Part shown: in pieces, positions 1-8,125 of the stretch
Layout of the letters: every line of letters starts with the position of its first letter
How positions within the stretch are numbered: the stretch's first letter is position 1
From: Luteimonas abyssi
GTDB lineage: Bacteria > Pseudomonadota > Gammaproteobacteria > Xanthomonadales > Xanthomonadaceae
DNA: 64,000 bases
Assembly (NCBI RefSeq): GCF_001482195.1
Contig: NZ_KQ759763.1
Coordinates: forward strand, 3,695,559 to 3,759,558
Direction of reading: 5' to 3'
Program-made: the position numbers and the translations under genes
Notes under the pieces: generated by a model
Told to the model about the DNA's origin: nothing
What the model saw: only the letters and a program-made list of their open reading frames with translations
Databases searched by the model: none

Positions 1-462
1 CACCTACGCGGGAGTGTCGAAGGGCAGGGCCGGGGACGCTCGATGCCCATCCGGCGCCGTTGCGACCGCGCGGCAGGCGCGGGGCGGCCTGAGAGGGAAG
101 GCGAAGGCGTTGACGCCGATCCTGTTCGCGCGCTTCATCGAGTACGTCAAGCTGGTCAACCTGAGGTCGGTCAAGCCCTGGCGGCGCCCGGCGCCGCGCA
201 CCCTGCGCCACGACGGCCGGCAGGCCGTCCGCGAAGATGTCGCTGGCCGACGGCGCGATGCCGGTCCGCCCGGGCGCCTGCCGGCGGGTGAATCCCGGGC
301 AGCGGGCCGGCCGTGCCGTGCTGGCCGACCGTCACTCGACGACATACCGCATCGTCGGCGGCGCGGCCGCCGGGATCCGTGTGTCGCAGATCCCCCGAAT
401 GGCACGGGCGCGGCCAGGCCGGAGCGCCGAGAATCGGGCCCTTCGGAGAGAAGGGGAACGGA
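1..462. other. No recognisable gene (window edge to S41 protease)
   Basis: Long open frames run through this stretch on both strands, but none gives a recognisable protein, a signal peptide or a credible ribosome binding site. They look like the high-GC open-frame background. The last 20 bases hold the purine-rich ribosome binding site of the next gene. Promoter elements were not identifiable. Confidence 0.5.
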
Positions 463-1701
463 TTGAACAGGATGACATTGGCCGCGTGCGTCGCGGCGTT
501 GCTGGTGGCGCCGGCGGCGGCACAGGATCGAGCGGCCGTGTTCGACGCGCTCGACACGGCGGTGCGCACCCACTTCTACGATCCCCATTTCGGCGGACGC
601 GACTGGGACGCCATCGGCGCCCGCTACCGCGACGACATGGTGCAGGCCGGCACCGACGCCGAGTTCCGCACGCTGGGCCAGGGGATGCTCGGCGAGCTCG
701 GCGTCTCCCACGTGGCGCTGCACGCACCGGCGCAGGCCGGCCCGACGCTCGGCCTCGCGGCCCTCACCGAGGACATCGACGGCAGTCCGGTGGTGATCGA
801 CATCGATCCCGCCTCCGCCGCGCGCGCGGCCGGCCTGCGCATCGGCGATCGCATCGTGGATGCGGCGGCGATCCGTGGCCCGCGCGACCAACCGGCCGCG
901 CTTACCGTGGAGCGCTGCGATGGCACGCAGGCGCAGTTGGCGGTGCCGCGCGAGTCGGCCTACTGGCCGCCACGCGAGCGCACCATCGGCTGGAGCGTGC
1001 TGCGCCGGGGCGACGGCCGCACGGTGGGTTACCTGCGCGCCGATCGCTTCGGCGACGATGCCGCCGGCCTGATCGACGAGGCCATGGCCACCTTGGGGCG
1101 CACCGACGGGCTCATCATCGACGTGCGCAACAACAGCGGCGGCAATGCGTCCGCGCTGCGTCTGCTGGCCTACTTCGGCACCCCCGGTCCCGGTGTGGCG
1201 CTGCTGTCGCGCCCGTTCCTAGAGGGGTTGCAGGGTCCGGTGCGCGCACAGGATCTGGCCGACATCCACCGCGTCGCCGGTGCCTACACCACCGAGGCGG
1301 TGTTCGCCGCAGTGGGCGAGGGCGACGGGGCGGTGATGCTGATGGTCGAGGACATCGGCGCGCAGCGCTACGCCGGTCCGGTGGTCGTGCTGATCGGCCC
1401 GGAGACCGGCAGCGCCGCCGAAGGCTTCGCCTGGGGCGCACGCGAGCAGAGTGCCGCGGTGCTGATCGGCCGCCCCACCGCGGGCGCGCTGCTGAGCGCC
1501 GAGCGCCTCGATCTGCCCGAGGGTTGGGCCGTTACGCTGCCGGTGCACGGCACCTGGGGTCCCGACGGCCGCGATTACGGCGACCGACCGGTGCCGCCGC
1601 ACGTGGTCACCGTGCACACCCGCGAGACCATCTGCCGCCACGACGACGTGGATCTTGCCGCGGCCACCGGGGTGCTGGAAGCGGCGTGGCGCGGCGAGTG
1701 A
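463..1701 (+). CDS. Secreted S41-family (C-terminal processing/tail-specific type) serine protease
   Basis: Predicted exported serine peptidase of about 412 residues. A signal peptide (roughly residues 1-20, ending in APAAAQ) is followed by an N-terminal helical cap. A PDZ-like segment follows (about 93-160, with the ligand-loop-like AAGLRIGDRI). The S41 core includes the strand and turn DVRNNSGG near 220-227 and the nucleophile region TGSAAEGFAWG with Ser near 318. Family members cleave polypeptides in the periplasm; the substrate here is unknown. The start is a judgement. TTG at 463 sits 6 nt after AAGGGG (451-456), whereas ATG at 472 is 15 nt away; both keep the signal peptide. I could not place the second catalytic residue (Lys in CtpA types, His in others), so activity is inferred from the overall fold. 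Its downstream neighbour is an unrelated lipoprotein. Confidence 0.85.
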   Translation: MNRMTLAACVAALLVAPAAAQDRAAVFDALDTAVRTHFYDPHFGGRDWDAIGARYRDDMVQAGTDAEFRTLGQGMLGELGVSHVALHAPAQAGPTLGLAALTEDIDGSPVVIDIDPASAARAAGLRIGDRIVDAAAIRGPRDQPAALTVERCDGTQAQLAVPRESAYWPPRERTIGWSVLRRGDGRTVGYLRADRFGDDAAGLIDEAMATLGRTDGLIIDVRNNSGGNASALRLLAYFGTPGPGVALLSRPFLEGLQGPVRAQDLADIHRVAGAYTTEAVFAAVGEGDGAVMLMVEDIGAQRYAGPVVVLIGPETGSAAEGFAWGAREQSAAVLIGRPTAGALLSAERLDLPEGWAVTLPVHGTWGPDGRDYGDRPVPPHVVTVHTRETICRHDDVDLAAATGVLEAAWRGE

Positions 1702-1859
1702 GACAGGGCCTCTGAAACGGGGTCAGGTTCACTTCCCGCGATCGCGCGCGCATGCCGCGCCACGTAGGCCTCGGTGGCGGGGCGAGGGCGCGGAAGGCTG
1801 GCGACCGATGGCCGCGCGTCGGCATCATGCAGGGTCTCGCGAGGACCAAGGCGATGTCG

Positions 1860-3092
1860 ATGACGGACGGGCGGATGCCGGGTCTCCGGCGAATGGATGC
1901 ACGCCTGGCGTGCGTGGCCGCGCGCGGCGTGCGGTGCGGCCTGGCGCTGGCCGTCGTGGCGCTCGTCGCGTCCGGTTGCGGGGTGGTGCAGGCATTGCGT
2001 GGGCCGTCGGCCGCGTTCGACCCGGCGCAGGCGCCGCCCGCGCCGGACTACGCGCAGCCGGCGGCGTGGCTGGTCCTGCCGGGCGACGGCGGCCAGTCGC
2101 GTGCGACGGTGCCGGGGCAGACGGCCGTGGACGAGGCCGAGGCGCCGGCGGACGTGTTCTTCATCCATCCCACGACGCTGGAAGGCCGCGAGGTCTGGAA
2201 TGCCCCATGGGACCTCGCCGACGCGGACGCGCCATTGAATGCGGCGGTGGTGCGGCTGCAGACCAGCGTCTTCAACGGCTGCTGCCGCATCTACGCGCCG
2301 CGCTACCGGCAGGCCAGCCTGGCAGGCCTGGAGGACAACGCGGTCATGGCGCTGGCCTACGCCGATGTGGCGGCGGCGTTCCGTCATTACCTGGCCCGGC
2401 ACAACGATGGCCGGCCCTTCATCATCGCCTCGCACAGCCAGGGCACCTCGCACGCCACGCGCCTGCTGCAGGAGGAGGTGCTCGACACCCCGGTCCGCTC
2501 GCAGCTGGTGGCCGCGTACCTGATCGGCGGCTACGTGCCCGAGACCTTTCCGACGCTCGGCCTGCCGATCTGCGACCGCGCCGCGCAGACCGGGTGCGTG
2601 CTGGCCTTCAACGCCAACCAGCAAGGGCGCCGCATCGCCCGCCGGTTGCTGATCGACGACCGGACCTACTGGTGGCGCGGCGCGCCGGAACGCGCGGCGG
2701 CCGCGGTCTGCGTCAACCCGTTGTCCTGGCGACACGACACCGTGGCCGTGGCGGCCCGCGACAATCCGGGCAGCCTGCCGTTCGCGACCGGACCGTTTCC
2801 GGCGCGGGCCACCGCGCTGCCGGCCACGACGCCGCATCTCACCGGCGCGCGTTGCCACGACGGCGTGCTGGACGTGGAGGTCCTGCGCGACGCGCCGGCG
2901 GGGTTTCGCGACCGGCTCAGCTGGATGACCGGCAGTTATCACCTCAACGACTACGGGCTGTTCTACGGGGCGTTGCGCGACAACGCGCAGGCCCGCGTGG
3001 CCGCCTGGCACGAGGCGGTCGACCACGGCCGGGCCGGACGCCGGGACCCGGCCGGCGAGGCCGGCGCCGCCGCGACGTCACCGTCGCGGTGA
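1860..3092 (+). CDS. DUF3089 alpha/beta-hydrolase-like lipoprotein
   Basis: Protein of about 410 residues with a lipoprotein-type signal (ALVASGC) and a mature part matching the DUF3089 family, an alpha/beta-hydrolase-like group of unknown substrate. Visible marks are the FFIHPTT strand and loop near the start of the domain, the nucleophile-elbow-like ASHSQGT (Ser flanked by His and Gln-Gly), and a C-terminal YHLNDYGLFY segment that probably carries the last part of the active site. It is predicted to be a membrane-anchored periplasmic or outer-membrane esterase or lipase-like enzyme. The start is uncertain. ATGs at 1854, 1860, 1875 and 1893 are in frame. 1860 has AAGG about 9 nt upstream, while 1893 would give the most usual length for a lipoprotein signal (29 residues to the Cys). 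It stands alone and is convergent with the LysR gene that follows. Confidence 0.8.
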   Translation: MTDGRMPGLRRMDARLACVAARGVRCGLALAVVALVASGCGVVQALRGPSAAFDPAQAPPAPDYAQPAAWLVLPGDGGQSRATVPGQTAVDEAEAPADVFFIHPTTLEGREVWNAPWDLADADAPLNAAVVRLQTSVFNGCCRIYAPRYRQASLAGLEDNAVMALAYADVAAAFRHYLARHNDGRPFIIASHSQGTSHATRLLQEEVLDTPVRSQLVAAYLIGGYVPETFPTLGLPICDRAAQTGCVLAFNANQQGRRIARRLLIDDRTYWWRGAPERAAAAVCVNPLSWRHDTVAVAARDNPGSLPFATGPFPARATALPATTPHLTGARCHDGVLDVEVLRDAPAGFRDRLSWMTGSYHLNDYGLFYGALRDNAQARVAAWHEAVDHGRAGRRDPAGEAGAAATSPSR

Positions 3093-3166
3093 TCGGCCCG
3101 CGGGCGCGCCGGTGGGGCGCGGCGCCGGCGACCGCCTGACCGGATCCGGGCCGGACAGGTCCCGCA

Positions 3167-4096
3167 TCAACGGCCGGGCGGTTGCGGCGAGGCGTCCCGC
3201 TTCTCGACCAGGAAGTCGATCAGCGCACGCATCTTGGCCGGCATCTGCTCGCGCGAGTGCACGTACAGATAGAACCCGGGGTGGTGGTGCGCCCAGTCGC
3301 CCAGCACGCGGACCAGGCGTCCTTCGGCCAACGGTCGGCGAACGGCGATGTCGACGAGCTGGATCAACCCGAGCCCCTGCAGCGCGGCGCGCGTCATCCC
3401 GTCGGGATCGTTGGTGATCAGGGGACCGCTCACCGCCTGGGTGAAATGCGGCCCGGTCGTGCCGGGGGCGCTGAACTCCCAGTCGTGCAGGGCGCCGCTG
3501 CCCGGGAACCGGAAGCAGATGCAGTGGTGGGCGGCCAGATCCGCCGGGGTCTGCGGGATGCCGTGACGCTCGAGATAGGCCGGCGACGCCACCACCGCCA
3601 TCGACAGCGGCGGGCTGATCGGCACCGCCACCACGTGGTCGGCGAGCGCCTGGCCCAGGCGGATGCCGGCATCGCAGCCGTCGGCGATGATGTTCGACAT
3701 CGCATCGTCCATCACCAGCTCAAGCGCGACCTTCGGGTGGCGCGCCTGGAACTCGGCCAGATGCGGTTCGATCAGGGCTTTGGACGCCAGGCGCGAGGTG
3801 TTGATCCGGATCAGGCCGGCGGGAACTCCGACCGCCTCGCCGAGATTGCGGACCGCGGACTGGATGTCGTCCAGGCGCGGCTGCAACGTGTCGAACAACT
3901 GCTGCCCCGCCTCGGTCAGCGACATGTGCCGGGTGGTCCGGTGCAGCAGCCGCACGCCCAGCTCCTGTTCCAGCGCCTTCAGGTTCTGCGACAGCGCCGC
4001 CCGCGACACGCCCATGGCGGCGGCCGCCCGCGAAAAGCTGAGGTGCTGGGCGATATGGACGAACCAGGCCAGGGACGGGAGCAGCGATGGATTCAT
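3167..4096 (-). CDS. LysR-family transcriptional regulator (divergent from aldo/keto reductase)
   Basis: A 309-residue LysR regulator. The N-terminal winged helix-turn-helix lies at about residues 8-65 (FSRAAAAMGVSRAALSQNLK, then LLHRTTRHMSLTEAG). A co-inducer domain of the CrgA type follows to the end. The gene is divergent from the aldo/keto reductase at 4204. A perfect dyad lies directly in front of its own start codon, so it very probably controls itself and the reductase (and perhaps the oxidoreductase genes after it). Length and architecture are normal for the family. The inducing compound cannot be read from sequence; related regulator-reductase pairs often sense reactive aldehydes or quinones, which is only a family-level expectation. 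Confidence 0.93.
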   Translation of the reverse strand: MNPSLLPSLAWFVHIAQHLSFSRAAAAMGVSRAALSQNLKALEQELGVRLLHRTTRHMSLTEAGQQLFDTLQPRLDDIQSAVRNLGEAVGVPAGLIRINTSRLASKALIEPHLAEFQARHPKVALELVMDDAMSNIIADGCDAGIRLGQALADHVVAVPISPPLSMAVVASPAYLERHGIPQTPADLAAHHCICFRFPGSGALHDWEFSAPGTTGPHFTQAVSGPLITNDPDGMTRAALQGLGLIQLVDIAVRRPLAEGRLVRVLGDWAHHHPGFYLYVHSREQMPAKMRALIDFLVEKRDASPQPPGR

Positions 4097-4097
4097 G

Positions 4098-4121
4098 CCA
4101 GGATTGTAAATCCTGGTTTAC
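4098..4121. promoter_or_regulatory. Overlapping dyads, probable LysR operator
   Basis: Two interlocked inverted repeats sit between the divergent regulator and reductase, starting one base after the regulator's start codon. The first is CCAGGATT-GTA-AATCCTGG (4098-4116), a perfect 8-bp arm pair. The second is GTAAA (4106-4110) with TTTAC (4117-4121) around a 6-bp spacer. Both fit the T-N11-A type of site bound by LysR proteins. The position predicts repression of the regulator's own gene. Binding is inferred. Confidence 0.7.
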
Positions 4122-4203
4122 CAGTCATGTGCTGTTTGCGCGGTTTTTCCTGGCTTATCCGCCGCGTACCGTCGTCGCCATCGATTGGATGGAGACCGCA
4201 CAC

Positions 4204-5220
4204 ATGCGCATGCGAACGCTCGGCAACAGCGGATTGTTCGTGTCCGAACTCTGCTTCGGCGCGATGACCTTCGGCGGCCGCGACGGGATCTGGGGGCAGG
4301 TCGGCCAGCTCGGCCAGGCCGAGGCCGATGCCCTGGTGGGCGCGGCCCTCGAGGCGGGCATCAACTTCTTCGACACCGCCAACGTCTACGCGGAAGGGCG
4401 CAGCGAGCGCATGCTCGGCCAGGCCCTGCGCAACCTCGACGTGCCCCGCGACGAGGTGGTGATCGCCACCAAGGTCGGCATGGCGATGGGCGAGGGGCTG
4501 AACATGCGCGGTGCCGCGCGCGGGCACATCCTGAGCCAGTGCCGCGCCAGTCTGGCGCGGCTCGGCCTGGACCATATCGATCTCTACCAGATCCACGCGT
4601 TCGATCCGGGCACGCCGATCGAGGAAACCCTCGACGCCCTGGATACGCTCGTGCGCGCCGGCGATGTCCGCTCCATCGGGCTGTCGAACTGGGCCGCGTG
4701 GCAGGTCATGAAGGCCCTCGGCATCGGCCGGGCCCGCGCTCTGGCGCCGATCGTGTCGCTGCAGGCCTACTACAGCCTGGTCGGGCGCGACCTGGAGCGC
4801 GACATCGCGCCGATGCTGCTGTCCGAACAGGTGGGCCTGCTGGTGTGGAGCCCGCTGGCGGGCGGATATCTCAGCGGCAAGTACGCCGATGACGCCGGCG
4901 GCGGCGACGGCCGGTTGCGGACGCTGGACTTCCCGCCGATCGACCGCACGCGCGGCGGGCCGCTGATCGAGGTGTTGCGCCGGATCGCGACGCGGCACGA
5001 CGCGACCCCTGCCCAGATCGCCATCGCCTGGCTGCTGCACCAGCCGGTGGTGACCAGCGTCCTGCTGGGCGCGAAGCGCGTCGACCAATTGACGGCCAAC
5101 GTACAGGCCACCTCGATCGCGCTGGACGACGCGGATCTGTCCGAACTGGACCGGGTCAGCGCGTTGCCGGTCGAGTATCCCGGCTGGCAGAACGGCCTCC
5201 TCGCCGAGCGACAGGCCTGA
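4204..5220 (+). CDS. Aldo/keto reductase
   Basis: A 338-residue NADPH-dependent aldo/keto reductase with the (beta/alpha)8 fold, predicted to be cytosolic and to reduce aldehydes or ketones. The catalytic tetrad is readable: Asp and Tyr in FFDTANVYAEG, Lys in VVIATKVG and His in LYQIHAFDPG. The C-terminal NADP-binding signature (TSVLLGAKRVDQL) is complete. The start at 4204 is supported by GGAG at 4191-4194 (9 nt spacing); the in-frame ATG at 4189 has no such site. It is the first gene of a rightward redox cluster and is divergent from a LysR regulator with a palindromic operator between them. The natural substrate is unknown. Confidence 0.93.
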   Translation: MRMRTLGNSGLFVSELCFGAMTFGGRDGIWGQVGQLGQAEADALVGAALEAGINFFDTANVYAEGRSERMLGQALRNLDVPRDEVVIATKVGMAMGEGLNMRGAARGHILSQCRASLARLGLDHIDLYQIHAFDPGTPIEETLDALDTLVRAGDVRSIGLSNWAAWQVMKALGIGRARALAPIVSLQAYYSLVGRDLERDIAPMLLSEQVGLLVWSPLAGGYLSGKYADDAGGGDGRLRTLDFPPIDRTRGGPLIEVLRRIATRHDATPAQIAIAWLLHQPVVTSVLLGAKRVDQLTANVQATSIALDDADLSELDRVSALPVEYPGWQNGLLAERQA

Positions 5221-5317
5221 CCGCGGCCGTCGCCCCCACCCCGCCCCCTTCCTCCGCCGTCGCGCTGGTCGCATGCGTCGCACGCGCTTTCCCCACGACG
5301 TACCCAAGGACACACGC

Positions 5318-6499
5318 ATGTCGAACACACCGCTGCGCGTCGGCATCATCGGCGCCGATACCCGGGCGAGCTGGGCCGGTGCCGCCCACATCCCCGCGAT
5401 CCAGGCCAACCCCGCGCTGACCCTGGCCGCGGTCGCCACGCGTCGCGAAGACAGCGCGCGCGCGGCCGCCGAGGCGTTCGGCGCCGGGCGCTGGTACGCG
5501 AATCCGTACGACCTGATCGCCGACGACGACATCGACGTGGTGACGGTCGCGGTGAAAGTGCCCGCGCACCGGGACCTCGTCCTGGCCGCGCTGAAGGCCG
5601 GCAAGGCGGTGTACAGCGAGTCGCCGCTCGGCGCGACGCTCGCCGAAACCGAGGAGATGGCCGCGGCGACCGGCACCCTGCACACCGCGATCGGCCTGCA
5701 GGGGCGGCACAACCCGTCGGTGCGACGCGCCATCGACATCCTCGCCTCGGGCAGGCTCGGCACGCTGCTGTCGGCCAACGTCCGCGCGACCACGTTCGGC
5801 TACGGACCGACCACGCTCAGCGGCTACGACTACTTCAACAAGGCCGCCTCCGGGGCGAGCTTCCTGACCATCACCGCCGCGCACGTGCTCGATGTGGTCG
5901 AGGCCGTGCTGGGCGACATCACCGAGGTCGATGCGCGGACGCGGCTGCTCTGGCCGAGCATCGCGGTCGTCGATACCGGCGAGACTTCCGCCCGCGAAGT
6001 TCCGGACCACCTCGACCTGATCGCGCAGACCGCGCACGGCGCATCGGTGACGGTGCAGGTGCTGGCCGGCGTCGAACACGACCCGCGTTTCGTCATGGAG
6101 GTGCGCGGCTCCGACGGCACGCTGACCCTGCGCGGCACGCACCTGGCGGGTGTGCAGGTCGGCGACCTGACGCTTTCGGCGAGCGTCCCGTTCGACCCGC
6201 CGGATGCGCCCGTCGCTGACGGCGCCGTCGGCCCCACCGCCGCGGCCTTCTGGACCGGCGCGTCGATCAATGTCGGCGAGGTCTACGCCAGCCTCGCGCG
6301 CGACATCCGTGCCGGCACCCACCACACGCCCGGCTTCGCCCATGCCGCGCACAACAGCCGCCTGATCGCGGCGGTCGAGCGTGCGGCGCTGAGCGGGCGG
6401 CGCACCGGGACATGGAGTCTGCCGCACGCAGCCCATGCGGTCGCGACGGACCGGAGGATCGCGGATAGGCCGTCGGACGCGTACGGAGCGATCGGATGA
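5318..6499 (+). CDS. Gfo/Idh/MocA-family oxidoreductase-like protein lacking the usual catalytic lysine
   Basis: A 393-residue protein with an N-terminal Rossmann fold (LRVGIIGADTRASWAG at about residues 6-21) and a C-terminal alpha/beta domain typical of Gfo/Idh/MocA proteins. In most dehydrogenases of this family the strand after the Rossmann core carries Glu-Lys-Pro, with Lys as catalytic residue. Here that site reads VYSESPLGATLAE, so Lys is replaced by Ser. Gal80-like members also lack this Lys and act as sensors rather than enzymes, so catalysis is doubtful. The start at 5318 follows AAGGA in the upstream leader. The stop overlaps the next start (ATGA at 6496-6499), which indicates translational coupling to the medium-chain reductase. 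Confidence 0.87.
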   Translation: MSNTPLRVGIIGADTRASWAGAAHIPAIQANPALTLAAVATRREDSARAAAEAFGAGRWYANPYDLIADDDIDVVTVAVKVPAHRDLVLAALKAGKAVYSESPLGATLAETEEMAAATGTLHTAIGLQGRHNPSVRRAIDILASGRLGTLLSANVRATTFGYGPTTLSGYDYFNKAASGASFLTITAAHVLDVVEAVLGDITEVDARTRLLWPSIAVVDTGETSAREVPDHLDLIAQTAHGASVTVQVLAGVEHDPRFVMEVRGSDGTLTLRGTHLAGVQVGDLTLSASVPFDPPDAPVADGAVGPTAAAFWTGASINVGEVYASLARDIRAGTHHTPGFAHAAHNSRLIAAVERAALSGRRTGTWSLPHAAHAVATDRRIADRPSDAYGAIG

Positions 6500-7521
6500 C
6501 AGGCGCATCGAACCGGCAGATCGTCGTCGCGGCACGGCCCGACGGCGATGCCAGGCGCAGTGATTTCGCCTTCGCCGAACAGCCGGTGCCCGTGCCGGGT
6601 GCGGGCGAGGTGCTGACCCGCAGCCTGTTGATCTCGATCGACCCGTATCAGCGCAGCCTGATGGGCAATGCCGCCAGCGAACTGCCGCCGATCGCCCTGG
6701 GCCAGCCGATGTCCGGGCCCGTGGTGGCGATCGTCGAGCAGAGCCGCCATCCGGATTTCGCGGTCGGCGATCACGTCGTGGCGTGGTCGGGCTGGCAGCA
6801 GTACGGGCTGTCCGACGGCGCCGATCTCCGGCGTCTCGATCCCGACGCGGCGCCGTTGTCGACCGCCCTGGGCGTTCTCGGCCATACCGGCCTGACCGCC
6901 TGGTTGGGCACCACCACGTTCATGGATCCCAGGCCGGGCGGCACGGTCGTCGTCACCGCGGCGGCCGGGTCGGTGGGCTCGCTGGCGGCGCAACTGGCCA
7001 AGCGGCGCGGACATCGCGTCGTCGGCATCGCCGGTGGCGCGGACAAGGTGCGCTCCCTCACCCGGGATCTCGGCCTCGATGCCGCGGTGGACTACAAGGC
7101 GGCGGATTTCGCCGAGCAGCTCGCGCATGCATTGCCCGACGGTCTGGACGGCCTGCTCGACAACGTCGGCGGCGCGGTGTTCGAAGCGTTGATGCCGCAC
7201 GTCAATCACCATGCGCACATCGCCATCGCCGGGTTGATCGCCCAGTACGGCCACCCCGGTGCGCCCCCGGGACCGAACCGGCTGCCGGCACTGCTGCGGC
7301 TGTTCCTGTATCGCTTCGTGCAGATCCGGGGCTTCGCCATGCCGGATCACGTGGCCAGCTACCCGGCCTTCCTGGCCGACGTGGCGCCCTTGGTGGCGCA
7401 CGGCGCGATCACTTACAGCGAGGAGTTCGTGGACGGATTCGACAGCATTCCGGACGCGTTCCTGCGCCTGTACGACCGCCGCAATCCCAATCGCGGAAAG
7501 CTCATTGCGCGGGTGGGCTGA
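6496..7521 (+). CDS. NADP-dependent medium-chain reductase (CurA/leukotriene B4 dehydrogenase-like)
   Basis: A 341-residue zinc-independent medium-chain dehydrogenase/reductase, predicted to be cytosolic. The N-terminal GroES-like domain has the family's ISIDPYQRSLM segment. The Rossmann domain has the nucleotide-binding loop TAAAGSVGSLAAQLAK near residues 154-169. The C-terminus (RNPNRGKLI) is typical of the curcumin reductase/prostaglandin reductase group, which reduces the C=C bond of alpha,beta-unsaturated carbonyls with NADPH. No cysteine cluster or structural zinc site is visible, as expected for that group. Its start overlaps the preceding gene by 4 bp, so the two are co-translated. 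The neighbours (aldo/keto reductase, SnoaL-like protein, SDR) suggest a shared role in handling reactive carbonyls; that role is inferred. Confidence 0.92.
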   Translation: MTGASNRQIVVAARPDGDARRSDFAFAEQPVPVPGAGEVLTRSLLISIDPYQRSLMGNAASELPPIALGQPMSGPVVAIVEQSRHPDFAVGDHVVAWSGWQQYGLSDGADLRRLDPDAAPLSTALGVLGHTGLTAWLGTTTFMDPRPGGTVVVTAAAGSVGSLAAQLAKRRGHRVVGIAGGADKVRSLTRDLGLDAAVDYKAADFAEQLAHALPDGLDGLLDNVGGAVFEALMPHVNHHAHIAIAGLIAQYGHPGAPPGPNRLPALLRLFLYRFVQIRGFAMPDHVASYPAFLADVAPLVAHGAITYSEEFVDGFDSIPDAFLRLYDRRNPNRGKLIARVG

Positions 7522-7551
7522 GCGCGCGTCGCGTCATCAGGAGGATTCGCC

Positions 7552-7950
7552 ATGAAGACATCGGAGAACAAGGAGACCGTCGCCGTGTTCTGCGGTCATT
7601 TCGAACATGCCGCCATCGACGAGGTGCTCGACATGATGACCGAGGACGCCACCTGGTGGGTCAAGGGCCGGCCGCATCTGTATCCGGGCGCCGGCATCAA
7701 GACCAAGGCCGAGATGGCGCAGGTCTGGGCCGGGCTCTATGCGCGGCTGGAGGGCGGCCTGCGGATGCGGATCACCGGCATGATCGCCGAGGGCGACCGC
7801 GTCGCCGCCGAAGTCCGCGCGCACGCGGTGACCCGCCGCGGACAGGTCTACGCGAACGATTACCACCTGCTGTTCGAACTTCGCGACGGAAAGGTCGCGG
7901 ATGTCCGGGAATACACCGACCTGATGCACGCCGCCGCCGTCTTCGGCTGA
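7552..7950 (+). CDS. SnoaL-like/NTF2-fold small protein
   Basis: A 132-residue protein of the NTF2-like superfamily (SnoaL or ketosteroid isomerase-like). It forms a single alpha+beta cone fold around a small-molecule pocket. The typical pattern is present: an N-terminal helix with an acidic turn (EVLDMMTEDATWWV), a middle segment in which a ligand could bind, and the ending FELRDGKVADVREYTD, the usual last strands of the fold. A strong Shine-Dalgarno sequence (AGGAGG) lies just upstream of the ATG. It follows the reductase by 30 nt and is probably in the same transcript. Whether it is an isomerase, a hydrolase or a binding protein cannot be told. Confidence 0.85.
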   Translation: MKTSENKETVAVFCGHFEHAAIDEVLDMMTEDATWWVKGRPHLYPGAGIKTKAEMAQVWAGLYARLEGGLRMRITGMIAEGDRVAAEVRAHAVTRRGQVYANDYHLLFELRDGKVADVREYTDLMHAAAVFG

Positions 7951-8125
7951 GTTCGGATGATCCATTTGAGGTGGCCTTTCAGCTGATCGATTCCAGCCGA
8001 TCCGCTTCGACCGATACGTCGCGACGCCAACCGGCGGTGTGGATGCAGGCGCGCAGTGTCGGACCTCCGGCGAACCGCCGGCATCGACCACGGCCGAGGC
8101 ATCGGCCTCCACGAGGAGAACGCAC

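Noticed and set aside
4..891. A leftward frame overlapping the S41 protease gene at the left edge
   Set aside because: Arg/Ala-rich, no recognised family, and it is antisense to a gene with a clear signal peptide and peptidase core.
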